Of a DNA stretch of 64,000 bases, positions 43,252 to 51,307 are shown one piece after another. A model generated the notes under the pieces. That model did not search any database. It was not told the DNA's origin and saw nothing but the letters and a program-made list of their open reading frames with translations. The stretch covers positions 1 through 64,000 of the forward strand of contig CAMVRM010000007.1 of the NCBI GenBank assembly GCA_947169885.1, given 5' to 3'. The stretch is from an uncultured Ruminococcus sp. Its GTDB lineage: Bacteria; Bacillota; Clostridia; Oscillospirales; Ruminococcaceae. The translations under genes and the position numbers were made by a program. Positions within the stretch are counted from its first letter, which is position 1; each line of letters begins with the position of its first letter.

Positions 43252-43330
43252 GCGGTGCGGAGCGTTTTCGCACTGCTGTAAGGCGGTATCAGGCCGATTT
43301 CGCCCACCCCTTTCGAGCGTGTGGGCGAAA
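43252..43330 (+). other. Two hairpins between tig and clpP
   Basis: AGCGGTGCG/CGCACTGCT (around 43252-43276) and the perfect 10-bp stem TTTCGCCCAC (43298-43307) with GTGGGCGAAA (43321-43330). Neither has a T-run, so they are more likely mRNA-processing or stability elements than terminators. Confidence 0.55.
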
Positions 43331-43379
43331 CGTATATTTCAACAACCACGCATATTTCGACATAAAGGGAGGAATCAGT

Positions 43380-43970
43380 ATGGCATTAGTACCTTACGTT
43401 GTAGAGCAGACAAGCAGGGGAGAGCGCAGCTACGATATTTATTCAAGGCTTCTCAATGACAGGATCATCATGCTCTGCGATCAGGTGAATGACACAACAG
43501 CGAGCCTTGTTATCGCTCAGATGCTGTATCTTGAAGGTCAGGATCCCGAAAAGGACATCGACCTTTACATCAACAGCCCCGGAGGTTCGATCTCCGCAGG
43601 CATGGCGATCTATGACACCATGAACTATATCAAGTGCGATGTTTCGACTATCTGCATCGGTATGGCGGCTTCAATGGGCGCATTCCTGCTTTCCAGCGGC
43701 GCTAAGGGCAAGCGCTTTGCACTTCCCAACAGCGAAGTCATGATCCACCAGCCCCTTATCGGCGGCGGCGGTGTAGGCGGTCAGGCTACTGAGATCAAGA
43801 TAATTTCAGACCACATAATCCGCACCAGAGAGAACCTGAACAAAATCCTTGCTCTCAACACGGGCAAGACTGTTGAGGAGATCGCAAGGGATACCGAGCG
43901 TGATAACTACCTTTCCGCTCAGGAAGCTATGGATTACGGTCTGATCGACAAGGTTATATCCCACAGATAA
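43380..43970 (+). CDS. clpP: ATP-dependent Clp protease proteolytic subunit
   Basis: Serine protease of the Clp complex. The catalytic triad is Ser98 in GMAASMGA, His123 in MIHQP and Asp in [27 protein letters not shown] is conserved. 196 residues, typical. The start follows AAGGGAGG. It is 18 nt before clpX, so the two are co-transcribed. Confidence 0.98.
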   Translation: MALVPYVVEQTSRGERSYDIYSRLLNDRIIMLCDQVNDTTASLVIAQMLYLEGQDPEKDIDLYINSPGGSISAGMAIYDTMNYIKCDVSTICIGMAASMGAFLLSSGAKGKRFALPNSEVMIHQPLIGGGGVGGQATEIKIISDHIIRTRENLNKILALNTGKTVEEIARDTERDNYLSAQEAMDYGLIDKVISHR

Positions 43971-43988
43971 AGTGAGGTAATTTGACAA

Positions 43989-45251
43989 ATGGCAATTGAA
44001 TCAATCAAACGATGCAATTTCTGCGGCAAGCCCGAAACAAAGGTCAAGTTCGTTTTCTCGGCTGACAAGTATCATATCTGTGACGAGTGCGTTACCCTTT
44101 GCTACAATCTGCTCAGTCAGCAGTCGAATCTCAGCAGTTCGACTGACATCTCCGCAGAGTTTGCCGATGAGGGCATCACCCTCCGCACACCTGCGGAGAT
44201 AAAGAGCGTTCTTGACGAGTATATCATCGGTCAGGACGAAGCGAAAGTGTCGCTTGCTGTCGCTGTTTACAACCACTACAAGCGTATACTTTCCCTCGAG
44301 AGCGAGGACAACGATGTTGAACTGCAAAAGTCAAACGTCCTGCTGGTGGGTCCTACGGGAACGGGCAAAACACTTCTCGCTCAGACGCTTGCAAAGCTTC
44401 TCAACGTGCCTTTTGCTATCGCTGACGCTACCACGCTCACCGAGGCAGGCTATGTCGGCGATGATGTTGAAAACGTGCTGACAAGACTTATTCAGGCGGC
44501 TGATTACGATGTTGAGGCGGCTGAAAAGGGCATCGTGTATATCGACGAGATCGACAAGATCGCAAGAAAATCCGAGAACACCTCGATAACCCGTGACGTA
44601 AGCGGCGAGGGCGTTCAGCAGGCTCTCCTGAAAATCGTCGAGGGAACTGTTTCAAACGTTCCTCCGCAGGGCGGCAGAAAGCACCCGCATCAGGAGTTTA
44701 TCCAGATCGACACAAAGAATATCCTGTTCATCTGCGGCGGCGCATTTGACGGATTGGAACAGGTCATCAAGAAGCGCACAGATTCGTCCTCGCTGGGATT
44801 CGGCGCAAAGGTCGTCAAGCAGAAGGAAGAACACAACATCATGAAGAAAGTCGTTCCTCATGACCTTGTTAAGTTCGGACTTGTGCCCGAGCTGGTGGGC
44901 AGACTGCCTGTCATCACCGTTCTTGACGAACTGGACGAGGAAGCGCTCACAAGGATACTTACCGAGCCGAAAAACTCCCTTGTCAAGCAGTACTCCAAGC
45001 TGTTCAAAATGGACGGCATCGAGCTTGAAGTCACTGAGGATGCAAAGCTTGAGATCGCAAAAATGGCTATCGAGCAGAAAACAGGCGCTCGTGGTCTGAG
45101 AGCGATCGTTGAGCGCAGTTTGCAGAAAGTCATGTTCGACGCTCCCTCCGACAAGGAGATCGTCAAGGTGACTGTCACCGACAAGACCGTTAAGGGCGAG
45201 GAAGAAGCCGAGGTAACTCGTTCGGCAAAATCCCCCAGATTAGGCGCATAA
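43989..45251 (+). CDS. clpX: ATP-dependent Clp protease ATP-binding subunit ClpX
   Basis: AAA+ unfoldase that feeds ClpP. The N-terminal zinc-binding domain is [15 protein letters not shown]...CDEC. Walker A is [15 protein letters not shown] and Walker B is [12 protein letters not shown]. The sensor and pore regions include [24 protein letters not shown] and [15 protein letters not shown]. 420 residues. The IGF loop for ClpP docking reads LGFGAK rather than the typical (I/L)GF-AxV, within the normal range. Confidence 0.98.
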   Translation: MAIESIKRCNFCGKPETKVKFVFSADKYHICDECVTLCYNLLSQQSNLSSSTDISAEFADEGITLRTPAEIKSVLDEYIIGQDEAKVSLAVAVYNHYKRILSLESEDNDVELQKSNVLLVGPTGTGKTLLAQTLAKLLNVPFAIADATTLTEAGYVGDDVENVLTRLIQAADYDVEAAEKGIVYIDEIDKIARKSENTSITRDVSGEGVQQALLKIVEGTVSNVPPQGGRKHPHQEFIQIDTKNILFICGGAFDGLEQVIKKRTDSSSLGFGAKVVKQKEEHNIMKKVVPHDLVKFGLVPELVGRLPVITVLDELDEEALTRILTEPKNSLVKQYSKLFKMDGIELEVTEDAKLEIAKMAIEQKTGARGLRAIVERSLQKVMFDAPSDKEIVKVTVTDKTVKGEEEAEVTRSAKSPRLGA

Positions 45252-45260
45252 CAAAAGAAA

Positions 45261-45294
45261 CCCGACACATTTTTCGGTGTGTCGGGTATTTTTA
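45261..45294. terminator. Terminator between clpX and the SCIFF locus
   Basis: CCCGACAC pairs with GTGTCGGG, followed by TATTTTTATTT. It lies between convergent genes. Confidence 0.85.
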
Positions 45295-45501
45295 TTTGTT
45301 AAGTTTTACGCCGTATTTTTCGCAGAAAGCGTCGATGTCCTCCTGTGAGCGCACAAGTTCGGTGTATTTCAGCTTGCGTGTTGACGGGTCAAAAAAGCCG
45401 ATCGTCTTTTCGCCCGTGCAGGTGGAGGATTCGATGCGCACTTGAAGCCCCTCACAGCCGTCAGGGGGCTTTGCGGACTTGTTCTTCCTGAAAAGGCTCA
45501 T
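45292..45501 (-). CDS. Small hypothetical protein downstream of the SCIFF maturase
   Basis: A 69-residue basic protein (MSLFRKNKSAKPPDGCEGLQVRIESSTCTGEKTIGFFD...) that I do not recognise. It has two Cys and a C-terminal helix, EDIDAFCEKYGVKL, with a third Cys. It starts one nt after the stop of the maturase gene with no ribosome site of its own, so it is translated by coupling. Its position suggests a partner in the SCIFF pathway. The larger track ORF in the same frame is a read-in from the maturase region. Confidence 0.6.
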   Translation of the reverse strand: MSLFRKNKSAKPPDGCEGLQVRIESSTCTGEKTIGFFDPSTRKLKYTELVRSQEDIDAFCEKYGVKLNK

Positions 45502-45502
45502 G

Positions 45503-46873
45503 TCATTCAGCCGTGTCGAGAAGCTTTTCGGCTTTGAGGGCGATCGCGCACTCAACTCTGTGGCGCTCGATCTCGCAGGAAAGTTCGTGTGAGGTGCGTA
45601 TGTCGCCCTTGTAGAGGTAGTTGTTTGCGTTGCAGCCGCCGCTGCAATAGAACTTCGCCCAGCAGTCACGGCAGGCAGGCTTTGAGTAAACGTGTGCGGA
45701 AGCGAAATCGTTTTTCATCGCCGTGTCGAAGCTGCCCTCGTGGACGTTGCCCATTTTGTAGTCGTCAATGCCGACAAACTGGTGACAGGGGTAAATGTCG
45801 CCGTCAGGGGAGATCGCCACGTATTCGTTGCCGCAGCCGCAGCCTTTCAAACGTTTGATAACGCAGGGACCCTGATCGAGATCCATCATGAAGTGGAAAA
45901 AGTTGATGAACTTGCCCTTGTTCGTGATCTCACGGATCATTTTCGCAAGTCGGTCATATTCCTCGAAAATTTTCGGCAGGTCAGCCGCCGTCAGAGCGTA
46001 AGGCTCAGTCTCGGGTGACATAACAGGCTCAACGCTTATCTGCTCGAAGCCCTCGTTGTAAAGGCTCATAACGTCCTCGGCGAAATCAAGGTTATACTTG
46101 GTGAAAGTTCCACGAACATACCAGTCTTTGTCGCCACGTTTTGAGACCAGTTTTTTGTACTTGTCGATAAAAATGTCATAAGTACCCTTGCCGTTTACCG
46201 TCTTGCGTACACGGTCATTGACCTCACGTCTGCCGTCCACCGACAGCACCACGTTGTACATCTCCTTGTTGAGGAAGTCGATGATCTCGTCATTCAGAAG
46301 CACGCCGTTAGTAGTGAGTGTGAACTTGATGTTCTTATTGTGCAGTTTTTCCTGCTCACGGGCATACTCAACGACCTGTTTTACGACCTTGAAGTTCATA
46401 AGCGGTTCGCCGCCGAAGAAGTCTATCTCCAAAGCCTTTCGGTTTGCGGACTTTTCGATAAGAAAATCTATCGCCTTTTTGCCTGTCTCGAAACTCATGA
46501 GCATTCTGCCCTTGCCGTAGTCGCCCTTGCTTGCAAAGCAGTACTCACAGCGCATATTGCAGTCCTGCGAGATGAGCAGGCAGAGCGCCTTGACGGGCGA
46601 AGCCACCGAGGTGTTCGCATACTTTTCGTAATCGTCTTCGGAGAAAAGTATCTTGTCGTCAGCAAGCGATCTGAGTTCGGCATAGACCTCACGTAAATCG
46701 TTTTCGCTGTACTTGCCCGAAAGCTTGTCCAGAGCCTCCTGCGGACATTCAGCGGCAAGCGGCTCGGTGCAGTAGTCGAGCAGATCGTATGTAAGTTCGT
46801 CGATAACGTGAACGCCGCCGCTGTTGACATCGAGAACGAAGTACATACCGTTCTGTATAAATTTATGTATCAT
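45503..46873 (-). CDS. scfB: SCIFF peptide thioether maturase (radical SAM, SPASM)
   Basis: Radical-SAM enzyme that forms Cys-based thioether crosslinks in the SCIFF peptide. The N-terminal ~75 residues resemble a precursor-binding RRE-like region. The AdoMet cluster motif is SQDCNMRCEYC (Cx3Cx2C). The C-terminal SPASM region has GCGCGNEYVAISPDGDIYPCHQF and CRDCWAKFYCSGGC, binding auxiliary FeS clusters. 456 residues. The start at 46873 follows GGAGGTCAAT. The SCIFF gene is 70 nt upstream, separated by an intrinsic terminator. Confidence 0.95.
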   Translation of the reverse strand: MIHKFIQNGMYFVLDVNSGGVHVIDELTYDLLDYCTEPLAAECPQEALDKLSGKYSENDLREVYAELRSLADDKILFSEDDYEKYANTSVASPVKALCLLISQDCNMRCEYCFASKGDYGKGRMLMSFETGKKAIDFLIEKSANRKALEIDFFGGEPLMNFKVVKQVVEYAREQEKLHNKNIKFTLTTNGVLLNDEIIDFLNKEMYNVVLSVDGRREVNDRVRKTVNGKGTYDIFIDKYKKLVSKRGDKDWYVRGTFTKYNLDFAEDVMSLYNEGFEQISVEPVMSPETEPYALTAADLPKIFEEYDRLAKMIREITNKGKFINFFHFMMDLDQGPCVIKRLKGCGCGNEYVAISPDGDIYPCHQFVGIDDYKMGNVHEGSFDTAMKNDFASAHVYSKPACRDCWAKFYCSGGCNANNYLYKGDIRTSHELSCEIERHRVECAIALKAEKLLDTAE

Positions 46874-46887
46874 ATTGACCTCCGTCG

Positions 46888-46920
46888 AAAAAAAATGTGA
46901 CATTCATGGGGAATGTCACA
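46888..46920 (-). terminator. Intercistronic terminator between SCIFF and its maturase
   Basis: On the minus strand TGTGACATTC, a 5-nt loop and GAATGTCACA give a perfect 10-bp stem followed by eight Ts. It lies between the SCIFF stop and the maturase ribosome site, so it should make the peptide mRNA more abundant than the enzyme mRNA. Confidence 0.88.
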
Positions 46921-46943
46921 TCGGTTTTTGAGTTTTGTGTGGC

Positions 46944-47087
46944 TTAGTCTTCCTTAGCGCACTTCTGATTTGCAACGGTGCAGGAAGTCTTGCAAGCCGA
47001 CTGACAGGAAGCCTGACAGTTACCGCAGCCGCCCTTTTCAGCAGACTGCTTGAGGTTAGCCTTGTTGATAGTCTTGATATGCTTCAT
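46944..47087 (-). CDS. scfA: Six-cysteine SCIFF peptide
   Basis: A 47-residue ribosomally made precursor, MKHIKTINKANLKQSAEKGG followed by a Cys-rich half (CGNCQASCQSACKTSCTVANQKC) holding the six Cys in the family pattern. It is the most widely conserved sactipeptide-type precursor of Clostridia, and its final role is unknown. The start at 47087 follows GGGAGG. The 26 upstream track codons are spurious. Confidence 0.96.
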   Translation of the reverse strand: MKHIKTINKANLKQSAEKGGCGNCQASCQSACKTSCTVANQKCAKED

Positions 47088-47186
47088 GGTGTTATACCTC
47101 CCATATTTATTTTCTATATTATAACATATTTTTTGTATGTTTATATTAACACACAGTAAACGCACTATAAATATTTCCTCAAACTG

Positions 47187-47591
47187 CTATTTTATCCTGA
47201 ACCGTGTTCCGCTGGAATTAACGCCCACGATACCGCCTATCCCTGCGGAAATTAGCGAAATAACAAGCTTTGCAGTCGCCGAGAAGCCGCCTGCCGCCCC
47301 TGCGAAAAGGTATGAGCAGACGAAGATCACGCCGAAAACGGTCAGACCGCACAGCAGACCCATGAGCAGACCGTTCTGCCTGCGGCGGCGTGAAGCAACA
47401 TATCCGCCGACATAAGCGCCTGCCGCAAGTGCCGCCGAAGTCAGTACCGACAGCACTTTATCGTTTAAGTCGATCTTCGTGATGATAAACCCGATGAGCA
47501 GTATCACCCCGAAGATGACCGCAAACCCGACTGCCGCCGAGACAAGCGCCGTCAAAACGTTTTCGGAAAGTCTGCTGTGCTTTTTTCTCAT
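47187..47591 (-). CDS. TIGR04086-like membrane protein
   Basis: A 134-residue protein with four hydrophobic helices, starting MRKKHSRLSENVLTALVSAAVGFAVIFGVILLIGF, with a basic cytoplasmic VASRRRRQNG loop and a second pair GLLMGLLCGLTVFGVIFVCSYLF and LVISLISAGIGGIVGVNSSG. It resembles the TIGR04086 family, which I recall being found near SCIFF genes, but function is unknown. The start at 47591 follows GAGGTGATC. It lies 99 nt upstream of scfA. Confidence 0.65.
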   Translation of the reverse strand: MRKKHSRLSENVLTALVSAAVGFAVIFGVILLIGFIITKIDLNDKVLSVLTSAALAAGAYVGGYVASRRRRQNGLLMGLLCGLTVFGVIFVCSYLFAGAAGGFSATAKLVISLISAGIGGIVGVNSSGTRFRIK

Positions 47592-47640
47592 ACCGATCAC
47601 CTCAGTTGATGATATGCGGAAAGCGCTGATTTTATGCGTA

Positions 47641-47674
47641 AAAAAAGGCGTTCCCGTCTGCACGAAAACGCCTT
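47641..47674 (-). terminator. Terminator after the surface protein gene
   Basis: On the minus strand AAGGCGTT pairs with AACGCCTT, followed by six Ts. It lies 8 nt past the stop and partly overlaps the start region of the track ORF of the next gene. Confidence 0.8.
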
Positions 47675-47681
47675 AAACGTT

Positions 47682-49325
47682 TTATTTTTTCTTTCTTGCA
47701 ACAACGAATACGCTTGCGGCAAGAACCATCACGGCACTTCCGACTCCTGCGGCACTGCCCGTGTTCGCAACTGCGCCTGTGCTTGAAGTTGAAGCGACCG
47801 AACTGCTCGAAGCGGTACTGCTTGACGATGCGGAACTTGTGTCAGTTACCGAACTGCTGTCGGGAAGGGAACTGCTTTCGGCGACAGAACTGCTTTCAGC
47901 CACGGAACTGCTGTCGGGAACAGAACTGCTCTCAGCCTCAGAACTCGACTCCTCGGAAGAACTGTCCTCAGCGGCAGACTTCACGGAAATGTTCATTTTC
48001 TGAATGTCCTTAGTGTCGGTGACGGTGAGCGTGTTGCCCTCCAGCTCGAACTTGTCGCTGTCGATCTCCACGGTGTACTCGCCCGGCTCAACATTATAGA
48101 GCGCAAAACTCTTGCCGTTGGCTTTTTCGGGGAACTCAAAAGGCGTTTTCAGGATGTGACCTGCAACTTTACCTGCGAGCATTCCGCTTGTGCAGTTCAT
48201 GTAACGGAATCCGATATTATCCCAAGCTTCGTCTTTCTTGACCCAGATCGGGAAATTGCCGTTTTCATCGGGAATGCTTGCGGTAACGACTGCACCGTAC
48301 TCAAAAACGTAGGAGAACGTATGTTCGTTGCCCTCAGCATCAACGGTATTGCCCCTCAGATCGTAATGAACAGGGTCATCTCCGTCAGAGCTGTAAAAAT
48401 TATAATCGAATGTCATATCGTCATTTACATCGAACATATACGACAGCGCATATTTCGCAGGAACTAAAACCTTTACGTAAGTTTCGTCCTTGTCAGATGC
48501 AACAACATCACGGTTATAGGCATTTGTGCCTGCGCCGTCACCATGCCGACCGAACCACATGAGGTATCCGCCGGGTTCAGCATCATATGTCAGCAACTCG
48601 CCGCAGTGTTTGTTAGGTTCGATGTCCATTTTTGCTTCGTCCTGAAGAACGAGATCTTTTTCATCATCGTTATTATTGAAATAGATATATGTAGTCTTGT
48701 CGTTTTTAGCCGCATAATTTTCGTCAACTGCAACAACAATATGGTTTACAGGAACGGTCATTTCGTCAATTACGTCAAAAGGTTCTCTCGAATACCCCAT
48801 AATGATATATGAACCGCCGGGGGTCAGGCAATACTTCACCACGCCATCCGACTTAATACTTGCGAAAGAGCCGTAACCGTTAAGATCAACAAGCGGAGAA
48901 GCAAGAAGCGGATACATCTTTCTTATGTTCTGAGGTTCGCACAGCTTGCAGAGCTGATCCTTGTCATAGTCGACCAGCTTTTTCCAGTCGGCGTTCTCCT
49001 CGGAGAAGCCCGAAATATCGAAAAGGTTTTCGTCCTTTATTTCGTCAAAGCCAACGTTTTCGTCAGCAATTTCGGTCATACCCGTCCAGCTTGCGATCTC
49101 AGTGCCGTCTTTCTTAACGGTGAACTTCAAGCCGTCAATGTCAAGACCGCCGTTGTCGACAACAAAATTGACGTAAGGCTTGTTGACCTTGATCTCAGTC
49201 TCGTCAATAAATTTGTAGTCATCGGTCTCGGAGTAAAAATTTGGTTCAGCGCAGACGTTCAAAGCACAAGCCGATGCAATGGCTGCGCAGGAAAGTCCTG
49301 CGATGATCCTTTTTGTCAGTTTCAT
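47682..49325 (-). CDS. Secreted Ser-rich surface protein
   Basis: A 547-residue exported protein of unrecognised family. The signal peptide covers ~1-25 (ALNVCAEP). The body (26-~440) is acidic and beta-rich with no known domain, and contains GGYLMWFGRHGDGAGT. Residues ~445-515 are a Ser/Glu/Ala-rich stalk with repeated SSSVAE and SSSVPD units. The C-terminus (GAVANTGSAAGVGSAVMVLAASVFVVARKKK) is a membrane helix with a basic tail. ANTG may be a degenerate sorting signal. The start at 49325 follows GGAAGCGC. Possible role in surface binding. Confidence 0.6.
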   Translation of the reverse strand: MKLTKRIIAGLSCAAIASACALNVCAEPNFYSETDDYKFIDETEIKVNKPYVNFVVDNGGLDIDGLKFTVKKDGTEIASWTGMTEIADENVGFDEIKDENLFDISGFSEENADWKKLVDYDKDQLCKLCEPQNIRKMYPLLASPLVDLNGYGSFASIKSDGVVKYCLTPGGSYIIMGYSREPFDVIDEMTVPVNHIVVAVDENYAAKNDKTTYIYFNNNDDEKDLVLQDEAKMDIEPNKHCGELLTYDAEPGGYLMWFGRHGDGAGTNAYNRDVVASDKDETYVKVLVPAKYALSYMFDVNDDMTFDYNFYSSDGDDPVHYDLRGNTVDAEGNEHTFSYVFEYGAVVTASIPDENGNFPIWVKKDEAWDNIGFRYMNCTSGMLAGKVAGHILKTPFEFPEKANGKSFALYNVEPGEYTVEIDSDKFELEGNTLTVTDTKDIQKMNISVKSAAEDSSSEESSSEAESSSVPDSSSVAESSSVAESSSLPDSSSVTDTSSASSSSTASSSSVASTSSTGAVANTGSAAGVGSAVMVLAASVFVVARKKK

Positions 49326-49422
49326 TTTTTGTGCGCTTCCTTTCAATTGCGTTATATTTTTGTATCTCTATTTTATCACAAAATCATCATTTTGTCAAGC
49401 GCATAATAGTCAAGTTGCATAT

Positions 49423-50820
49423 TTATTTACATATTTCTTCGGCGTAATCACGAAAAACTCTGCAAATCTGCGGCTGAGTAAGTTCAAAGCTTGCGCAGGG
49501 GTCAGAGAGCGTGTTGATTATCACCTTGTCTTTGCAAATGATTATCTCCATATCGTCCAGCTCGTAGCTTTTGTCGGCATTTTCGGGGTGCAGAGAGGTC
49601 TTGTTATAGGTTATCATTGGCTTGCTGTCTTCAAGGATAAGGTTGAAGGAGTTCTTGTGGAAACTGAGCGAAGTCTCGTCACAGAGGTAGTAATAGTTGC
49701 AGTAGTTCTCAGCGCCCTTGACACAGCAGGAGACAACGCAATCGTTTTCGGGGTCAATAAATATCGTATGCACAAATCTGTCACCGCTTTTTTTGCTGCA
49801 ATGATAAGGTTCGATAAGCCCCGAAACATAGAGCGGCAGCCAGCTGTTTATTGCGGTCAGAAGTTCGGCGGCTTTGACCTCGTTGCTGTGGATAAGTTTC
49901 AGTTTTATGCCGTTTTGCACACAGCGGTTGATGAGCGACAGCCACGAGGGCAGAAAATCGCCCGTCATCCACCCGATGTCCCTGTCTGAATAGAGCCAAA
50001 GTTCCTTGCTGCCGTTTTTGACAGCCGTTCCGATGAACCTCAGCATGGCACGTTGCAGTCCCTCAGTACCCTTGTAAATATCCGTTTTGTCCATAAGAAC
50101 ATTTTCGGTAACTATATCGTCAAAGTCGGGCAGAACAACATTTAGTTCCTTGGTTTTCTGCTTCATGCTCTCTAAAAGCTGTCTCACCGCGATCACTTCC
50201 GAGTCGATGCCGCTGCTCAACCACCTTATCACCTGCCGGGCGGCGTTGGCTTCGGTCAGTTCCTCGCCCGAGGAGAGCAGTTCAGCGAGCCAGGGGAGCT
50301 TCTGCTGTTCAACGATCTTTGCAGAAAGATCAGTGCTTATGTTGTACATCAGCTTCGAGCCTGCCTTCGGGACACGTTCGCCTCGTCTGAAACGGCTTAT
50401 GTAAGAAGCGTCGATGCTGAGAGTTTTGCTCAGTCGGCTGTTGGTCACGTCCGCAAGCTTCATCAGTGCGTCGAGTTTTTTTCCGAACACAGCCGCTTTG
50501 TCATTTTGAAAAACAGACGAAAGCTCAGGCGGCAGTTCGGGCGGCGCATCATCATAAAGCCAGTCGATGACCGATTCGTCCATGTCGGAAGTGACTTCTG
50601 AACCAACAACAAGGCTGAGAAGTTCCTGCGTTCCGCTCGAACGTGCGAAGCAGCAGATACCTTCGGAAAGTTTTTTTATCGTCCGGCTGTTTTTTGACGG
50701 TATCCTCGAGCCGCTTTTCAGTCTGCTGATGTTTGATGCTGAACAGCCTGCACAGCGAGAGATCTCGGTATTATCAGTATTCAGAATATCCAGCAGGAAA
50801 CGCAGCTTTTCACTCAGCAT
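49423..50820 (-). CDS. HTH regulator with a PLD/TrmB-like C-terminal domain
   Basis: A 465-residue regulator that I do not recognise by name. The N-terminus has two Xre-type HTH units: LRFLLDILNTDNTEISRCAGCSASNISRLKSGSR, and a second at ~110-145 (ADVTNSRLSKTLSIDASYISRFRRGERVPKAGS). The C-terminal half (LWLYSDRDIGWMTGDFLPSWLSLINRCVQNGIKLKLIHS) resembles the ligand-sensing domain of TrmB/PLD-fold proteins, by pattern only. The start at 50820 follows GAGGTG. It is 97 nt upstream of the Ser-rich surface protein and a candidate regulator of it. Confidence 0.65.
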   Translation of the reverse strand: MLSEKLRFLLDILNTDNTEISRCAGCSASNISRLKSGSRIPSKNSRTIKKLSEGICCFARSSGTQELLSLVVGSEVTSDMDESVIDWLYDDAPPELPPELSSVFQNDKAAVFGKKLDALMKLADVTNSRLSKTLSIDASYISRFRRGERVPKAGSKLMYNISTDLSAKIVEQQKLPWLAELLSSGEELTEANAARQVIRWLSSGIDSEVIAVRQLLESMKQKTKELNVVLPDFDDIVTENVLMDKTDIYKGTEGLQRAMLRFIGTAVKNGSKELWLYSDRDIGWMTGDFLPSWLSLINRCVQNGIKLKLIHSNEVKAAELLTAINSWLPLYVSGLIEPYHCSKKSGDRFVHTIFIDPENDCVVSCCVKGAENYCNYYYLCDETSLSFHKNSFNLILEDSKPMITYNKTSLHPENADKSYELDDMEIIICKDKVIINTLSDPCASFELTQPQICRVFRDYAEEICK

Positions 50821-50908
50821 TATTTTCACCTCATATATGAATTTTGTTATATTTCAGGAGATATTTCAGCTGAAATGAACATTTTTTTAATAATTGTTAT
50901 CTTATATT

Positions 50909-50937
50909 ATTATAGCACCATTGCACATTTTTCGCAA
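50909..50937 (-). promoter_or_regulatory. Promoter of the HTH regulator gene
   Basis: Minus-strand TTGCGA (50932-50937) and TATAAT (50909-50914) with a 17-nt spacer. Confidence 0.7.
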
Positions 50938-50997
50938 TAGTTGGCAAACTTTTGTCAATGACAATTTGCGTACTCATGAATAAAAAGACAAAAAAAT

Positions 50998-51040
50998 AAG
51001 AATACCGAACGAAAAGCCTGTGCTAACGTTCGGTATTCTT
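50998..51040. other. 14-bp perfect inverted repeat (hairpin)
   Basis: AAGAATACCGAACG and its complement with a 15-nt loop. On the minus strand it is followed by ATTTTTTTG, so it could terminate a minus-strand transcript or act as an attenuator before the HTH gene. Confidence 0.7.
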
Positions 51041-51124
51041 ACGCAAAATGTATTAAAATATGGGGAACTAACTTTTGCTGTCTCTTTCTGATATTATTAT
51101 AGCTCATTTTGAAAACGATTTCTT

Positions 51125-51211
51125 CCCGAAAATTGCGTTCAACTTACTAATTATTGCTATTTTTCGATGTAACAATAATAACCTGAAAAAACGCAATAAT
51201 CGGGTGGAGTT
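51125..51211 (+). other. Long hairpin with T-run upstream of GH67
   Basis: CCCGAAAATTGCGTT pairs with AACGCAATAATCGGG (13 of 15 positions) around a ~50-nt loop with its own small stem, followed by seven Ts. It may end a short transcript from ~51040-51210. No ORF is present. With the other hairpin it accounts for most of the 487-nt gap. Confidence 0.5.
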
Positions 51212-51227
51212 TTTTTCTTCGCTGTAC

Positions 51228-51233
51228 TATAAT
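51228..51233 (+). promoter_or_regulatory. -10 box upstream of GH67
   Basis: TATAAT with no strong -35 at 17 nt, as expected for an activator-dependent promoter. Confidence 0.45.
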
Positions 51234-51267
51234 TATAACAGGAAAAAATTGTTATAGTTCAAATAGA

Positions 51268-51282
51268 ACCATTATTAATGGT
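51268..51282. promoter_or_regulatory. Dyad operator candidate before GH67
   Basis: ACCATTA-T-TAATGGT, a perfect 7-bp-arm palindrome between the -10 box and the GH67 ribosome site. Confidence 0.5.
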
Positions 51283-51307
51283 ATACGCAAAACAGGAGGC
51301 TTTTCTC

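Noticed and set aside
47761-48003. Repetitive plus-strand ORF opposite the Ser-rich stalk
   Set aside because: Complement of the Ser/Glu repeat coding region. No start signal.
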